Assembly: GCF_009883635.2 (NCBI RefSeq)
Contig: NZ_CP026115.2
Coordinates: forward strand, 2,790,001 to 2,854,000
DNA: 64,000 nucleotides
Direction: 5' to 3'
Source: Pseudomonas putida
Lineage (GTDB): Bacteria; Pseudomonadota; Gammaproteobacteria; Pseudomonadales; Pseudomonadaceae
The position numbers and the translations under genes are program-made. Shown in pieces: positions 63,649-64,000 of this stretch; the stretch's first letter is position 1; the number at the start of each line of letters is the position of its first letter. Under the pieces are notes generated by a model, which was not told the DNA's origin, did not search any database, and was given only the letters and a program-made list of their open reading frames with translations.

Positions 63649-64000
63649 AGCGTGTCTACCTGCTGGCCGTACTGGCGATCGTGATTGCTGCAGCCTTGGG
63701 CATCGCGGTAGCCAAGCACAGTGGTTACGTGCTGATCGCCTACGGCGGTTTCCGTTACCAGTCCGGATTGTGGGCGGCGCTCGGAGCGCTGGCTGCGGTG
63801 GTCGTTTTGCTGTTGCTGCTGCGTTACCTGGTTGGCCTGGTGCTGACCTCCAGTGGCGTGGTCAACCCATGGTCGCGGCGCAACCGCAGCCGACGCGTGC
63901 GGATCGCCATCGAGCAGGGCCAGCTGGACCTGGCCGAGGGCCGCTGGGCCAGTGCCCAGCGCCACTTGCATCGTGCCGCCGAGGCCGAGCGCCAGCCGCT
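63645..64000 (+). CDS. hemY: HemY (5' part; gene runs off the window)
   Basis: The first 118 codons of HemY, a membrane protein with TPR-like repeats found after hemX in gammaproteobacteria. Two membrane segments are at about residues 5-25 and 42-66, followed by the start of the TPR-like region (EQGQLDLAEGRWASAQRHLH). The ATG overlaps the hemX stop (ATGA). The 3' end is outside the window. Confidence 0.9.
   Translation, partial: MKRVYLLAVLAIVIAAALGIAVAKHSGYVLIAYGGFRYQSGLWAALGALAAVVVLLLLLRYLVGLVLTSSGVVNPWSRRNRSRRVRIAIEQGQLDLAEGRWASAQRHLHRAAEAERQP

Overview
The window is a continuous stretch of chromosome from a GC-rich gammaproteobacterium, most probably a member of the Pseudomonas putida group. 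Three things point there: the pairing of amaA, amaB and hglS for lysine catabolism; the order argH-algR-hemC-hemD-hemX-hemY beside cyaA, rnk, cyaY and lysA-dapF-DUF484-xerC; and many copies of a Pseudomonas-type REP palindrome (core around GCGGGCTTGTCCCGCGAA) between genes. I see no rRNA, tRNA, CRISPR array, prophage or insertion sequence.

Layout. 1-9.8 kb: xpt, the Rep helicase, a GGDEF-EAL protein, a MATE exporter, a LysR regulator and a Cache-domain chemoreceptor preceded by a flagellar sigma-28 promoter. 9.8-15.2 kb: lysine degradation through L-pipecolate and 2-aminoadipate (hglS, a LysR regulator, amaB, amaA). 15.3-32.6 kb is an accessory-looking region: an MscS channel with a cyclic-nucleotide-binding-like tail, three paralogous YcaC-type isochorismatase hydrolases, an alpha/beta hydrolase, a Tat-exported amidohydrolase, LysR-OprD-MFS genes, a second MFS exporter, a Kef-type antiporter and GlxA/AraC regulators. 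32.6-39.7 kb: a giant soluble sensor kinase (pseudokinase, AAA ATPase, GAF, histidine kinase) opposite a response regulator with two DNA-binding domains, a REC-only protein and a DoxX protein. 39.7-49.2 kb: yifB, a DUF4034-like protein, a broken molybdopterin-binding gene, ubiK, glnK-amtB with a clear sigma-54/NtrC control region, sutA, and yigB-like HAD, xerC and DUF484. 49.2-64 kb: dapF, lysA, lptM, divergent cyaY, DUF1289, rnk, a PI-PLC-like protein, cyaA, two small conserved genes, a GST, argH, algR and hemCDXY, with hemY running off the end.

How the parts may work together. amaB, amaA and hglS supply consecutive late steps from pipecolate towards 2-hydroxyglutarate. lysA and dapF make lysine, so both directions of lysine metabolism are present. 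glnK-amtB is a nitrogen-starvation operon. hemC-hemD-hemX-hemY is a tetrapyrrole operon behind algR. The most unusual part is the giant kinase locus. Its response-regulator promoter carries a TATCC-N4-GGATA palindrome that also lies directly upstream of the third ycaC-like gene. The other two ycaC-like genes share a different, well conserved promoter block of about 130 bp, of which only one copy still has its divergent LysR gene. I infer two regulatory circuits acting on one family of hydrolases; this is a hypothesis from sequence only.
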